The notes under the pieces were generated by a model, which was not told the origin of the DNA, ran no database searches, and saw nothing but the letters and a program-made list of their open reading frames with translations. The position numbers and the translations under genes are program-made. Below, piece after piece: positions 20,363-31,663 of a DNA stretch of 64,000 nucleotides. Source of the DNA: Paralithodes platypus (lineage: Eukaryota; Arthropoda; Malacostraca; Decapoda; Lithodidae). Every line of letters begins with the position of its first letter. Positions within the stretch are counted from its first letter, which is position 1. The stretch lies in NCBI GenBank assembly GCA_032716605.1, contig CM064492.1:55412364-55476363 (forward strand), read 5' to 3'.

Positions 20363-22125
20363 TACTAGATGTCAAAACAAATGCGCCCGGGTTAATTGCT
20401 CCCCCTCTGGGATTGACTATGACTAGTGTCATTCCACCTTTCACTGAGGATAATGTTCAGGATTTCTTTGTTTTGTTTGAGGAAGTTGCTGGAGGTATGA
20501 AGTGGACAAGAGATCAATGGCCTTTTATGTTACAAACCGTTTTGACAGGGCAGGCTCGAGCCACGTATTTGTCAGAAGTAGAAGAGGTTCGGCAGGATTA
20601 TGACAATCTCAAAGAAGCTATCCTAAAAACCTATCAATTACAGCCTGAGGCTTACAGGCAATCTTTCCGTAAAAATCAGAAGAAAGTAGAAGAAACTCAT
20701 AAGGTAATTGCCAGGACCATGACTAAAACTTTCAATCATTGGGTCAAGAGTAAGAAAGTCACAAGCTACAACGATCTGAAGGAGTTGGTCCTGTTAGAAA
20801 ATTTCCTATGGAAAATTTATTCCTTCTGTAGCCTATCATTTAAGGGGGAAAAAGGTAGATTGTCTTGCCGACGCCGCTGACATGGCTAACAAATACGTGC
20901 TCAACAATAAATTTCGTGGAAAGAAGCCCTACGATAATTCTAGTTCTAATTCTAAGTATCCCAATCACAAATCTGACAGACCCAGTCACAAGCCTGTAAC
21001 GTCTTCCCCAGCTAGCCAAAATAGAATTGTTCCCCCAACTAAAAATGCGACTCAGGGCAATGGTAACAGATGTGGGGCCCAAAGTAATAGTAATGCTCAA
21101 AGAGGGAACGTTCCCGTATCCCCTAAAGTATTACTTTTTGTGTCAAGAGAGGCCACCTAGCTTATCAGTGCTGGGCCAAGGAGAAACCGAGAGATCGGGG
21201 CAGACAGTTGCCGCCGTATCTCAAACTCCATATGTGCCTTTAATGCAGGACTCCCGACAGGAGTACCTAGCACCAAAAGTTCCTTTATACATGGACTCCC
21301 GACAGAAGGAGTACCTAGCAGCTAACGTAAACCATCTAGACAGGGGTGTAGTAGCATGCGTGGTGCAACCCACTAGGGTTAAGCCAATAATAATTTCACC
21401 ATGCAGTGCAGGACAGTTACCCGTCCCTTTATTTCATCTGGCAATGTGAGATTAAATGGTTGTATGCATTAGGTAAAAATTCTGAGTAGACACAGGTTCT
21501 ACTAGCACTCTCATGGTGAATCCTTACACTGTGTGCCCACCTGGCGAACCAGTTGTAACGAGAGGTGCTGAAGGCCAATTTTATGCATACTTTGTAAAAG
21601 GCGAAATTGAATGGGAGTTACTACAGGGTGAGGCCACCATAGCTTTGTGTAGGTCCCAAGATATCCCTGTGCCCGGGTAACACTCCTTTTGGGGAATGAT
21701 GTAGCAGGAAAGGTCCGACCAGACCCCATTTTGTCACTTTCCCCTGTTAACGAGCCACTAACCGGTGAGACTCGAAAAGGAGATGCCAACAGTTTTCCCT
21801 GTGTGTGCTGTCACACGTTCATGGTCTCAAGTAGCAGTTCCCTCAGACAGAAATGTACCGAATGTAAGAGTTGATGAAAGGGATGATGAGAGTGTGAATG
21901 ACGCTCCAACTGTGCCTGATGATGTGACTGAGGTGGATTTATCTGACACCTTTATGGCTCATCTTGACCCTAATGATGACCATGAAACCCCTCCAAATTG
22001 TCCTAGTGGCCTGGTAGAGCTACAGAAAGATGATAGAGAATGCAGAGTTAGCTGCCAGGGCCGTGAGTGATTAGGAATGTGAGAAGGAGGGTGGTGAATG
22101 TTTCTACCTCAAAGGAGGAGTGTTG
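20363..22125 (+). pseudogene. gag: Gag C-terminus and protease, decayed (copy 2)
   Basis: Continues the Gag capsid-like region (IPPFTEDNVQDFF, KWTRDQWPFMLQT) to about 20830, where the frame breaks. The zinc-knuckle region near 21130 is frameshifted. Two instead of three PLMQDSRQ-type repeats remain (about 21232-21320). The protease region has frame breaks near 21400 and 21485. The last part (21840-22060) matches the acidic VDERDDESVNDAPTVPDD segment of copy 1. Confidence 0.8.
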
Positions 22126-23686
22126 TGGCGTAGATGGAGACAGCCACACAGACCAATCGATGACGGGGCCTGGGACGTCCATCAAGTAGTAGTCCCCAAA
22201 CCTTGTCGTAGAGATATCTTGGAAATGGCACATTGTATACAGGACACCTAGGTGTGAGAAAAACTCTAGACAGAATCAGAGCCCACTTTCACTGGCCAGG
22301 ATGGGTGCAGATGTAGTGGAGTTTTGTAGAGTGTGTCACACTTGCCAGATGACAGGAAAATCCAATCAGAAGATGCCTGTACATCCTCTGGTGCCCTTGC
22401 CCGTCTTCGAGAATCCTTTTTACTCGGGTGGTAGTGGACATTGTAGGCCCATTGCCTAAGACTTCCCAAGGTAACAATTATTTATTAACTATTATGGACA
22501 TGGCACTCACTAGCCAGAGGCTATACCGTTAAGGACTACCTCTGTTCCAACTGTCATCAAGGAACTGCTCAAATTCTTCACCAGAATGGGTTTCCCCCAT
22601 GAGGTGCAAAGTGATCAAGGGACTAATTTTACCTCTTAACATTTTTCGCAGTCACTGAAGGAGTTGGGTATCGAGCATGTTAAGTCTAGCACCTACCACC
22701 CAGAGAGTCAAGGGGTTCTCGAACGGTTCTCATCAAACATTTAAGGGATTGTTGCGTAAATATTGTACAGAGACCGGAGTTGAGTGGGATAAGGGGGTAC
22801 CTTTTCTTTTATTTGCTACTCGAGAGGTTCCAACTGAATCCCTGGGTTTTTCCCCTAATGAGCTAGTTTTCGGTCACCAGGTAAGAGGTCCTTTGCAACT
22901 ATTGCAGGATAGCCTAGTTGGCCAGGAGGGGAACCAAAACCTCCAAGTATGTTTCAGATTTCAAAACCCAGCTGAGATCCTCATGTGGGTTTGCAGCTCA
23001 AAATTTGACAGTGGCTAAAAGCTCCATGAAGAACTGGTATGACAGAAAAGCCCGTGAGAGGGAGTTTCAGCCCGGTGATGAGGTTTTGGTCCTGCTCCCC
23101 CTTTTTGGCCAACCTTTATCTGCCAAGTTCAGGGGCCCATATAAGATCATTCAGAGGGTGAGCATTACCGATTATCTAGTAACTACCCCAGACAGGAGAA
23201 AGCCCACGCAAGTATTCCATATAAATATGTTTGAAACCCTACCATAGGTCCCCTGATTCCTCTCCTCCAGATTCTCCCACTGTGGCAGTGAATGTCAGGA
23301 CCTGTGGACAGCCTGGTGCAGACGAAGTCTTCAGTTATCTTACTGACCCGCAACAGACTGTTCCAGAGCCTAAAGGTATCCATGCAGACTTTGACTTGTC
23401 ATGTAGCCTATCCAACTTTCAGTATAACTCAGTAGCTTGGGGGGAATTACCATCTAAACTATATCATCTTCCCTCTGATCAAGCGAACCAACTAATCTCT
23501 GTTTGATCTCAGTCTCCCAGTGTGTTCCGTGATACTCCAGGGCTCACTTCTTTGGCCTTGCACGACATCGACGTAGGTGATGCAACTCCCATTAAACTAT
23601 CCCCCCACCGTGTCTCACCACAACGCAGGAGTATACTGCAGGTCGAGCTTGACTTCATGTTGTCAAACCAGCTGATCACAAGGGCC
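22126..23686 (+). pseudogene. pol: Integrase and start of RT, decayed (copy 2)
   Basis: Homologous to 5840-7370 of copy 1. The first-His region (LEMAHCI) is followed by a deletion different from that in copy 1. Frameshifts fall near 22420, 22500, 22640, 22730, 22950 and 23230. Recognisable are KYCTETGVEWDKG, ESLGFSPNELVFGH, FRGPYKIIQR (GPY module) and HDIDVGDATPIKLS. RT is cut by the TTAA element at 23687 and resumes at 26652. Confidence 0.82.
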
Positions 23687-24545
23687 TTAACCCTTAAAGA
23701 GCGCTTCACTTAAGTCGCCAACCAATTTGCAGCAAGTTAGGAGCATATTAGGCTTTTTAAAGGTTAAATAGAGTGCAAATGGCCGGGAGGGCAGCGAGTA
23801 AGGCCACACGTCCGACACCAAGGGCTTACCGCCACCCACTGACTCACGCTCCCTCTGTTTCTCGAGAGGCCGCAGTGATACCAGTAGTGAGCGTATGGGA
23901 AAAATATGCTATACGCTAACTCCCATATTGGTAGCACCACTGCATGAGAACCACGAGTGCTTTAGCTCGTTCTGGTCTGATTTTGAAGCTTTTAGCGCCT
24001 AATGTTTGCTGAATACATTTCTTTTCATGCAGATACTTGATTGATCATCAGAGGGCCTGAATATGCCCAAATACAGTGGTGGGCGCGCTCCAGTGGGACC
24101 GGTAACTGCAGCGCTCCGCGATCCTCAGACATAAGGTAAGCTAGCGCTCTAGCGCTCCTTTGGTCAGCCGACCCGATGCGCTTCCCGCTCTGCGCTCCTG
24201 CGCTCCACTGCCACAAAAATAGGTTATAATAAAAACAAGTAAACAAACAGCTTCTAGAAGTTATTAATTATTTACCTAAATTAACAATCTTTCACTTCCT
24301 TAAATTCAAAAAATTCAAAAAATTCAAAAACTCAGTCATGGTGTCTTTCCTGAAGTTTAATTTCTCACATTCTCATTTTCTGTAATTCTTTATGTCATAT
24401 CATGATATGATTGATATCATATCATGGATGACCCGCTGACCAGTCTTTATATAATTATACGGCCGGACTAGATCTTGTCAGTTGTCACCCCAGTGCCAGG
24501 TCCGTATATAATTATATACTGACTCGCCGAAAACAAATCGTAGCA

Positions 24546-26110
24546 GCGAAACGACTGCACCTATGGCTTTCATATTTGTAGTTTTTTACCACATGTACCT
24601 TAACCTTCTGTACCCACCACTACCCCCAAACCCCTCCTCCACCCACTGCGCTGACTATCGGTCGCCTCACAAGGAAAAAAAAGGAAAATATTTGTCGAAA
24701 CGATTGCACCAATCGGTTCCATATTGGTAGAGATTGGAGTTGATCAGTTGCTGTTCGCTGATGACACAGCATTGGTGGCAGATTCTGATGAGAAACTCAG
24801 CGGGTAGTCAAAGAGTTTGGTGTGGTTTGTGGAAGGAGGAAACTGAAGGTGAACGTCAATAAAAGTAAAGTATGGTGGTAATAGGGGAGAGCATAGGGTG
24901 AATCTAGATGTGAGCTGGTATGGGGAATATTGGAACAAGTAGTGTGTTTAAATATCTAGGAGGAACGAAAGCAAGAGTGGAGGTTGGAAGTGGAGGTTAA
25001 AACAGAGAGGTGTGTGGAAGGAAGGAAGGTTTTCGGAGCAATGGGAAGTATGTGGAAGACGAGAAATCTCGGAGTGAAAGTAAAAAGTGCACTGTATCAA
25101 GGAATTGTTTGCCAACAGTGATGTATGGGGCTGAGACATGGGCTCTGAAGAAAAAGGAGAAAAGAGGGCTGGATGTGATGGAGATGAGCTGCTTGAGGAG
25201 TATGTGTGGAGTTACTCGTACGACAGATTGAGGAATGAAGAATACGTAGAGAGTGGGGGCAGCAGGAACATTTGTCAGCCATAGTGGACAGAAGGTGCTG
25301 AGCATGTCATGTTGAACGATTGGGAGATGAAAGGCTTACAAAGAAATATGTGAGTCAGGTACAAGGGGAGATAGAGGCAGGAAGACCCCCATTGAGATGG
25401 AGAGACTGTGTAAGAAAGGCTTTGGATGATAGAGGAATGACTATAGATCAGCACGGAAGTGGTGGTGGACAGGAGTGAATGGAGAATGCTTGTGAATAGT
25501 TTAGTGAACACGTGGTCATTTGGAGGAGTAAGGGGGCGCAGTTGGACTAGATAATAGTCCATCAGGCGCCTGGCCTGGGAAGACTAGTAATATGAAGGGT
25601 GCGCCTGGAATGTGGTGGGAGGGGCTTGTGGCTTTTGGCTCCGCTGCATGTCTGCCTGCCGAGATCCGGAACCTCTCCGGAGTGGTCGGGGGCCGGGGAG
25701 TGCAGCGACCTTGGTGACCCTGGTTCTGGGTCTTCTCCTGGGTGACCTGGATGTGTGAGTTTGGCTTTTTATCTGTGTTTATGTTGTTGTTTTATGTTGT
25801 TTTTGTGTTTTTTCCTGTTCTTGCTCTGTCTTGAGTCGGCTACCCCCAAATGGGATTGCCCTGAGCATACAATTAGATAGAATAGGTTCCATATTTGTGT
25901 AAGTGCCTTACCCTTCTGCCTTCCCCTCACAACACCCCCAATGCCTCCACAACCCACTTCCAGCGTATCCGTACGAAGAAAAGGAAAAAAAAAATCTGTG
26001 GTGGCGAAACTACCTCACCAATCGGCTTCATATTTGTAACATGAGTCAATAACGCTTCTACCTTCCCCCTACCATCCCCCAAAACCACCCTCCCACCCTA
26101 CATTCAAGTA
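24546..26110 (+). repeat. Three ~140-150-bp tandem units (middle one split by a LINE)
   Basis: Anchors of the form GCGAAAC-ACT--ACCAATCGG then TTCATATTTGTA fall at 24546, 24695 and 26004. Removing the LINE at 24725-25884 restores a period near 140-150 bp. Each unit has a CCTTCTGCC and a CCCCAAACC-like block. Confidence 0.6.
24725..25884 (+). pseudogene. RTE-like LINE family B, 5'-truncated (copy B2)
   Basis: Decayed 3' half of the RT ORF found at 58030-59971: LLFADDTALVADSD is recognisable at the start with frame breaks, then AETWALKKKEKRGLDVMEMS and SCLRSMCGVTR in one frame (25010-25231), then the DRGMTVDQ end. The 3' UTR reaches CGGCTACCCCCAAATGGG and a TTAGATAGAATAG tail. An 11-bp target duplication GGTTCCATATT flanks it (24715-24725 and 25885-25895). 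It sits in the middle tandem unit of the TTAA element. Confidence 0.82.
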
Positions 26111-26647
26111 ACAGTCCGATGGTATGATACCATAAAATGATAAAAGTCTCTGAAGTCTGGTGTCTTTTGACTCTTTTCAGCCACGTTCGCGACTATCGGG
26201 GACCTGATTTCTGGCGAAAATGGACAAGTTTTTTTTTTTTTTTACCATTATTCCTTTCTCACCCAACTTGATAGATTTAGCCAAACAAAAAAACAACAAA
26301 CTCTGGCACTGGCCAGGGTCTTACCTTTCCAGGTTTGAAGGTGGCACTGTCAGTCTGGCACTATCATAGTATCACTGTATCACAGTTCACTAACACCCGT
26401 ACGATGACTGTACACGATAATGACGTTCTTGAACCTGTTGTTGACAGGAAAAATCGCTTCCGGAGCGCCAGAAAGGAGCGCAAAATTCAAGCTGCGCTCC
26501 CCGCCTGCACTCCGAGTTCAGATTTTTGCCGCTCCTCGCTCCTCTATATTGGTAGTGCGCACCGGGATCGCAGAGCGCAGAGCGCCAAATCGGCCGCGCC
26601 CACGCCCACCACTGCCAAAATAGCCCAAACACCCCGCTAGACAAGGG

Positions 26648-27808
26648 TTAAGCCAGTGGAGTAGTCCGGTCATACTTGTGCCAAAGCCAGACGGGAGCCA
26701 TAGGTTATGTATGGACTATAGGCAAGTTAATTGCTGTCCACAAAGAACGATACCTACCCACTGCCACGGATCGACGACTGCATTGACCAGATTGGTACAG
26801 CCACCTATATCAGCAAGATTGACTTAATGAAGGGATATTGGCAAGTAGCTCTCACCCCTAGAGCGAGGGAAATATCATGCTTTGTAGTCAACAATCAAGC
26901 CTTCTGCTGTAAACGTAATGCCCTACGGCTTGAAAATCGCTCCAGCTACATTCCAGCGCCTCATGAATTTAGTGACTGAAGGGGTACCTGGGTGCGTTGT
27001 CTACATCGATGATTTTCTTATCTTTTCACAGTCATGGGAGGAGCATCTTTACCTACTTAGATTGCTGTTCTTAAATCTTGCTGATGCCAATCTGGTGGTT
27101 AATCTTAAGAAATGCACCTTTGTAAAGAGTACGGTCCAGTATCTAGGATATACGGTAGGTCAGGGGCAGGTTGCACCTCCTCAAGCAAAGGTAGAGTCTA
27201 TTCTAGAATTCCCAACTCCTAGCACTAAGAAACATATCCAAAGGTACCTAGGAATGATTGGTTATTATAGGCGTTTCATCTTAAACTTTTCTAGGTTAAC
27301 AGCTCCCCTGACAGATCTTCTCCGTAAGGATGTGAAGTTTGAGTGGTCCTCCAAATGTCAGGAGGCCTTTAATGCTACCAAATATATTTTATCAATTTAT
27401 CCTGTACTCCGAGCTCCTGATTTTAACAGATCTTTTTCCCTAGCAGTGGATGCGAGCAACACCGGGGTTGGTGCAGTATTTCTACAGGAAGACGACTGTG
27501 AAGTATTGCATCCTGTGTGCTATTTTAGTAAAAAATTAAATTCTGCTCAACGTAACTATTCAGTCATTGAGAAGGAGCTGTTAGCATTAATTTTATCCCT
27601 TCAATACTTTGCTGTCTATGTGCAATCTGCCTCTGGTGCCATCACTGTGTATACTGACCATCACCCCTTAAATTTTTTGGATAAGTTCCAAAATAAAAAC
27701 CAACGACTTACCAGGTGGAGTTTGTTGCTGCAGGAATACTCCCTGGATGTTAAACACATTAAGGAGGTCCACAACGTGCTAGCCGATTGCCTATCACGTA
27801 TCTATTAA
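26648..27808 (+). pseudogene. pol: RT palm and RNase H of the Gmr1-like element (copy 2)
   Basis: RT fingers and palm resume after the TTAA insertion ([23 protein letters not shown]), with frame breaks near 26700-26735 and 26900. From 26918 to 27808 the frame is open for 296 residues: YGLKIAPATFQRLMN, catalytic YIDD at residues 29-32 (27002-27013), KKCTFVKSTVQYLGY, the thumb YLGMIGYYRRFI, then RNase H with the acidic residues of AVDASNTG, IEKELLAL and YTDHHPLNFL and the closing NVLADCLSR. It ends at TAA with no integrase downstream. Copy 1 has lost this whole block. Confidence 0.88.
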
Positions 27809-28090
27809 AGATTGCATTTACCAGGTTGGCCTCATACAGCAGTAAGATTAACTTAATGAGACAATTTTGGCAATTAGCTCTCCCTTGTAGCGAGGTAAAT
27901 ATCATGCTTTAGTAGTGCGCTTTCAAGCCTTCAGCTGTGAGATGCCTTGCAGTTCGAATAACGCTCCAGCTACGTTCCGGCTATGTTCTGATGTGGTACC
28001 TGGAGACGTTGCCTACTTTGGGTGATATCCTTAACATATCCTCATTATAATCTTGCTGTTGCCAATCTGGTGGTGAATCTATTTATGTAT
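27806..28090 (+). pseudogene. Decayed duplicate of the RT palm (copy 2)
   Basis: Starts right at the stop codon of RNase H and aligns with 26765-27110 of the same copy, and with 7498-7790 of copy 1. The duplicate begins AAAGATTGCATTTACCAGG, corresponding to GACGACTGCATTGACCAG of the real RT. No open frame remains. Confidence 0.85.
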
Positions 28091-28128
28091 TATGTATATT
28101 ATGTACTATACTCCTTAAACTCTTTTCT

Positions 28129-28138
28129 AGGGGGGAGG
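28129..28138 (+). promoter_or_regulatory. Polypurine tract (copy 2)
   Basis: AGGGGGGAGG, two bases from the 3' LTR, identical to copy 1. Confidence 0.8.
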
Positions 28139-28140
28139 TC

Positions 28141-29576
28141 TGACATACGGAGCCCTGTATGTTTATTTAAGAGTTAGAATTAAGAGTTGAAGGAGTGCCG
28201 AATTACCCAGGCGGCGAAGAAGACCAGCGAGCGAACCAGCGAGTGAGAAACCAGCTCGTCTGCATACTAGCAAACAAGCCTTCACACCTGCGTGCGTCAT
28301 ATGGGGACCCTGCAAACTACTTCGATGACCCGCCGCTATGACGATGATCGACGCCAATCAACGCCATTGGACCATGCACCTGTTACGCAACTAGAGGAGC
28401 TGTGATTGGGGCGCGCACCATCCCCCGCCTCCTGATTCGTTCCTACACCATCATTGCATAGTATATAAGACCCGAGTAGTGGGCATTCAAATCAGTCTCA
28501 TTTGGAGTTGGGAAGGTGAACTTGCAGCTGGAGGAAGACAGGGTGAAGTATTATAATGTGATTGTGACTGTCAGTCAGATTATATAAGTGTATGTTAAGT
28601 GTGTTCGGTGTAAACACTTACGTTATGTTGGTTAGTGAGATATGTGATTGGGAATTAACGTTGACACTACTATTATGTACTTAACTATTTTAGTTGACTG
28701 ACTTGTGGACTAAAGCAACTCTTCAAGTAATTGGGTTATGTTAAAGTAATACTATTGTTTTATATTAAGACTTACGAGTTCTTTCATTATCTTTTAATTA
28801 AGCTTACATTGCTGGTAAGAACAAGAACGGTGATACTATTGTCTCATATTAGTAATATCGCCTTAGACTAACATGGCTGTTTTAATGTTACTTCTAGTGA
28901 TTTCCTAAGCTGAAGAATATTCTTTTAGCTTCAAAATATTATTTTTGCTTTTCATATTATTTGAGTGAGACCTGAATCGAATCTATGAAGCGATCCTGTA
29001 TCTTAATTTACTCATAATCAAACCTCAATGTTACGTGGTTAAGAAATACATTTATCTAATTATTAAATATATATCTAACTTTTTATGTGACTTTGATATT
29101 ACTCCTGATAATAATAATATAATACTATTAACGTAAGACAAGAACCAAGAATAATAACTACATTAAATATTAATAAAAGGACATGATATAAGAAAACTAT
29201 CTATTCATTTCAAAAAGGGTAAAAGACAGAAATATTCTTACCTTAATATTTATCTTTCAAGACTTGATATATAATTAATAGTACTTCTTTAGATATAACT
29301 TATTCGGTTCATAACCATAGCCTACTAAGTTTAGGTTAAATAAAAATTCTTTATAAATACTACAGGACTTTAATTAGTTTCAGTATTTTTCCATAATTAA
29401 AGAGTATCAGTCAATAAAGGATACCAAGTCCTTAGATCCAAAAGGAAAGGAAGCAACAACAGGAAATAATTTTATTAGATTTTACTTTCGCTTTGCCTTC
29501 AGCTGACTGATACCTTAATATATATCTCTGTGCTATCTAGATTCATCAAGTTAACCACTTGAGGATCAAGATACGT

Positions 29577-29580
<4 letters not shown>
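28141..29580 (+). repeat. 3' LTR, copy 2
   Basis: 1440 bp, TGACATACGG to CGTAACA, TATATAAG at 28462-28469. It lacks the MITE of the 5' LTR and has a single copy of the ~46-bp unit. Confidence 0.92.
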
Positions 29581-29636
<56 letters not shown>

Positions 29637-29747
29637 CGGTATATATATATATATATACAAAGTAACATAATCTAGACGAGGAAACAATGGTAAAAACAAA
29701 AACTAGGAAGATATGAATGTATGTTAGAAAGGAATATAACCTATAAG

Positions 29748-29780
<33 letters not shown>
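29581..29780. repeat. (TA)n, satellite remnant and poly(A)
   Basis: 29581-29657 is TA repeat. 29649-29747 matches the satellite units left of copy 2 (CATAATCTAGACGAGGAAAC, GGAATATAACCTATAAGAAA). 29748-29780 is a run of A. 29781-29927 has no gene. Confidence 0.85.
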
Positions 29781-29783
<3 letters not shown>

Positions 29784-29927
29784 ACCAGGAAGGAAACTCA
29801 GGACCATAAAAGTGCTAGGAAGGGATACAATCGGGCAGCAGGATGTCGCTGAACACATGTGGTGGGGTTGGAATAATGAAGGTAGCGGAAGGAAAAGAAG
29901 GTGGGGGGGGGGTAGGGTTTTCTATTA

Positions 29928-30215
29928 TGAGGGAGATGGGTCGATTTTCTGGTCCCCTTTCTCTCTGTTAAGTCCCATTTGTGATAAGTTTATAAGACGT
30001 TCGCGAACGTTCATTAATTTGGCGATTTTAACACCTTTTGCCCCTTTTTCGTTGTTAATTTTAAGACCTTTCGTGCTTATTTAGGTGTCAATATTTCCTG
30101 GAGAGGCGATAGCGAGCCTGAAATTTTCAGAGGAATCGGCCTTCGGCCGGAACATTTTTCTACCGAAAAATTTACAAATTTATCTAGGAGGTCTAGGGAG
30201 GAAACTAAAAAATAT
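29928..30215 (+). mobile_element. Foldback TTAA family, half copy
   Basis: GGGAGATGGGTCGATTTTC at the start, then CCTTTCGTGC, AGGTGTCAATATTTCC, GCGATAGCGAGCC, GGCCTTCGGCCGG and ACATTTTTCTACCGAAAAAT in the family order. The second arm is missing. Confidence 0.75.
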
Positions 30216-30575
30216 ACGATTAAATTAATTAATAGGCCAAAAAAAAACGGAAGGGGTGCTGGCTGGTAGAGTGGTTAGAGGGGGTTGTACAGTCACTTAT
30301 CAGTTTAGGAAGGATCTGTGAGCATTTAAAGGTACAGACTATCTCAACTATATAACCTTCCTACTCCGTATATAATCGTGTAATCATAGCCATAATATAC
30401 TGCTAAAACCGGTCATAATCCCCATGAAGCTAAGACATCTTTTTCCTAGGAGGCGAGTAGAGAGGACAGCCAGACAGGCAGGTGGCAGACCATCTTGTAG
30501 ATAAATAAAATAGGCAAACAAACCAACAGACAGACAGAACAAAGGAGACAAAGAACACGGATGAAGCAGATTAAG

Positions 30576-30612
<37 letters not shown>

Positions 30613-30805
30613 GGGGGGCTAAAACAGAGATACGAACATCATTACATTTAAGAAGGGGAGGACAAGTGGCAATTACTATAACAAAAATTATGGAAACACG
30701 TAAAGAGAAAAATGGCAAATTTCTGCAATAGTAAATAAACAAATATAACGAAAAGGGAAGGTAAAAGATGCGGGAGAGGGCATATAGTTCTTCCATCGCA
30801 AGTTT
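30216..30805. other. Spacer with a (GA)n tract, no gene seen
   Basis: 30577-30611 is GA repeat. Nothing coding is supported. Confidence 0.5.
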
Positions 30806-31640
30806 CAATACAATACAAAGCTCAATACAATACAAAGCTCAATACAATACAAAGCTCAATACAATACAAAGCTGAATGTAATACAAAGTTGAATACAATA
30901 CAAAGTTGAATACAATACAAAGCTGAATACAATACAAAGCTGAATACAATACAAAGATGAATATAATACAAAGATGAATACAATACAAAGCTGAATATAA
31001 TACAAAGCTGAATATAATACAAAGCTGAATACAATACAATTTAAATACAATACAAAGCTGAATACCATACAAAGCTGAATACAATACAAAGCTGAATACA
31101 ATACAAAGCCGAATACCATACAAATCTGAATACAATACAAATCTAAATACCATACAAAGCTGAATACCATACAAAGCTGAATACAATACAAAGCTGAATA
31201 CAATACAAAGCTGAATACAATACAAAGCTGAATACCATACAAAGCTGAATACCATACAAAGCTGAATACAATACAAAGCTGAATACAATACAAAGCTGAA
31301 TACAATACAAAGCTGAATAACTACAAGCTGAATACAATACAAAGCTGAATACAATACAAAGCTGAATACCATACAAAGCTGAATACCATACAAAGCTGAA
31401 TACCATACAAAGCTGAATACAATACAAAGCTGAATACAATACAAAGCTGAATACAATACAAAGCTGAATACAATACAAAGCTGAATACAATATAAAGCTG
31501 AATACAATACAAAGCTGAATACCATACAAAGCTGAATACCATACAAAGCTGAATACAATACAAAGCTGAATACAATACAAAGCTGAATACAATACAAAGC
31601 TGAATACAATACAAAGCTGAATACAATACAACACTGAATA
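30806..31640. repeat. 17-bp minisatellite, about 48 units
   Basis: Unit AATACAATACAAAGCTG with point variants (CCATAC, GCCGAA, ATGAATA). Because 17 is not a multiple of 3, the minus strand stays open in several frames with the 17-residue period YSALYCIQLCIVFSFVL; these frames are not genes. Confidence 0.95.
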
Positions 31641-31663
31641 TTCTCTAAAATCCTCTATCGTCT

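Larger units (their letters stand above)
23691..26647. mobile_element. 2.96-kb TTAA element inserted in RT
   Basis: TTAA lies on both sides (23687-23690 and 26648-26651), where copy 1 reads uninterrupted RT. Ends CCCTTAAAGAGCG and CGCTAGACAAGGG are short imperfect inverted repeats, as in piggyBac-like elements. No transposase is seen. Inside are GCGCTCC-rich segments near both ends (24080-24210, 26455-26590), three diverged ~145-bp tandem units (24546-26110) and an RTE-like LINE (24725-25884). Confidence 0.75.
17506..29580 (+). mobile_element. Ty3/gypsy (Gmr1-like) LTR retrotransposon, copy 2, with nested insertions
   Basis: Same family as copy 1: LTR ends, primer site, gag, protease, integrase, RT, RNase H, decayed RT duplicate and polypurine tract in that order. 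Three insertions interrupt it: a 451-bp MITE (18614-19064), a poly(A)-tailed piece (19890-20362) and a 2957-bp TTAA element (23691-26647). LTRs differ at about 30 positions in 1.44 kb by hand count, so it is several times older than copy 1. Coding regions have many frameshifts. It retains the RT palm and RNase H that copy 1 lacks, so it shows the ancestral layout. Confidence 0.88.

Noticed and set aside
30150..30165. GGCCTTCGGCCGG hairpin as a transcription terminator
   Set aside because: It is part of the foldback transposon core and repeats in that context throughout.
30839..31609. 256-codon hydrophobic minus-strand frame
   Set aside because: 17-bp minisatellite; period 17 residues in several frames.
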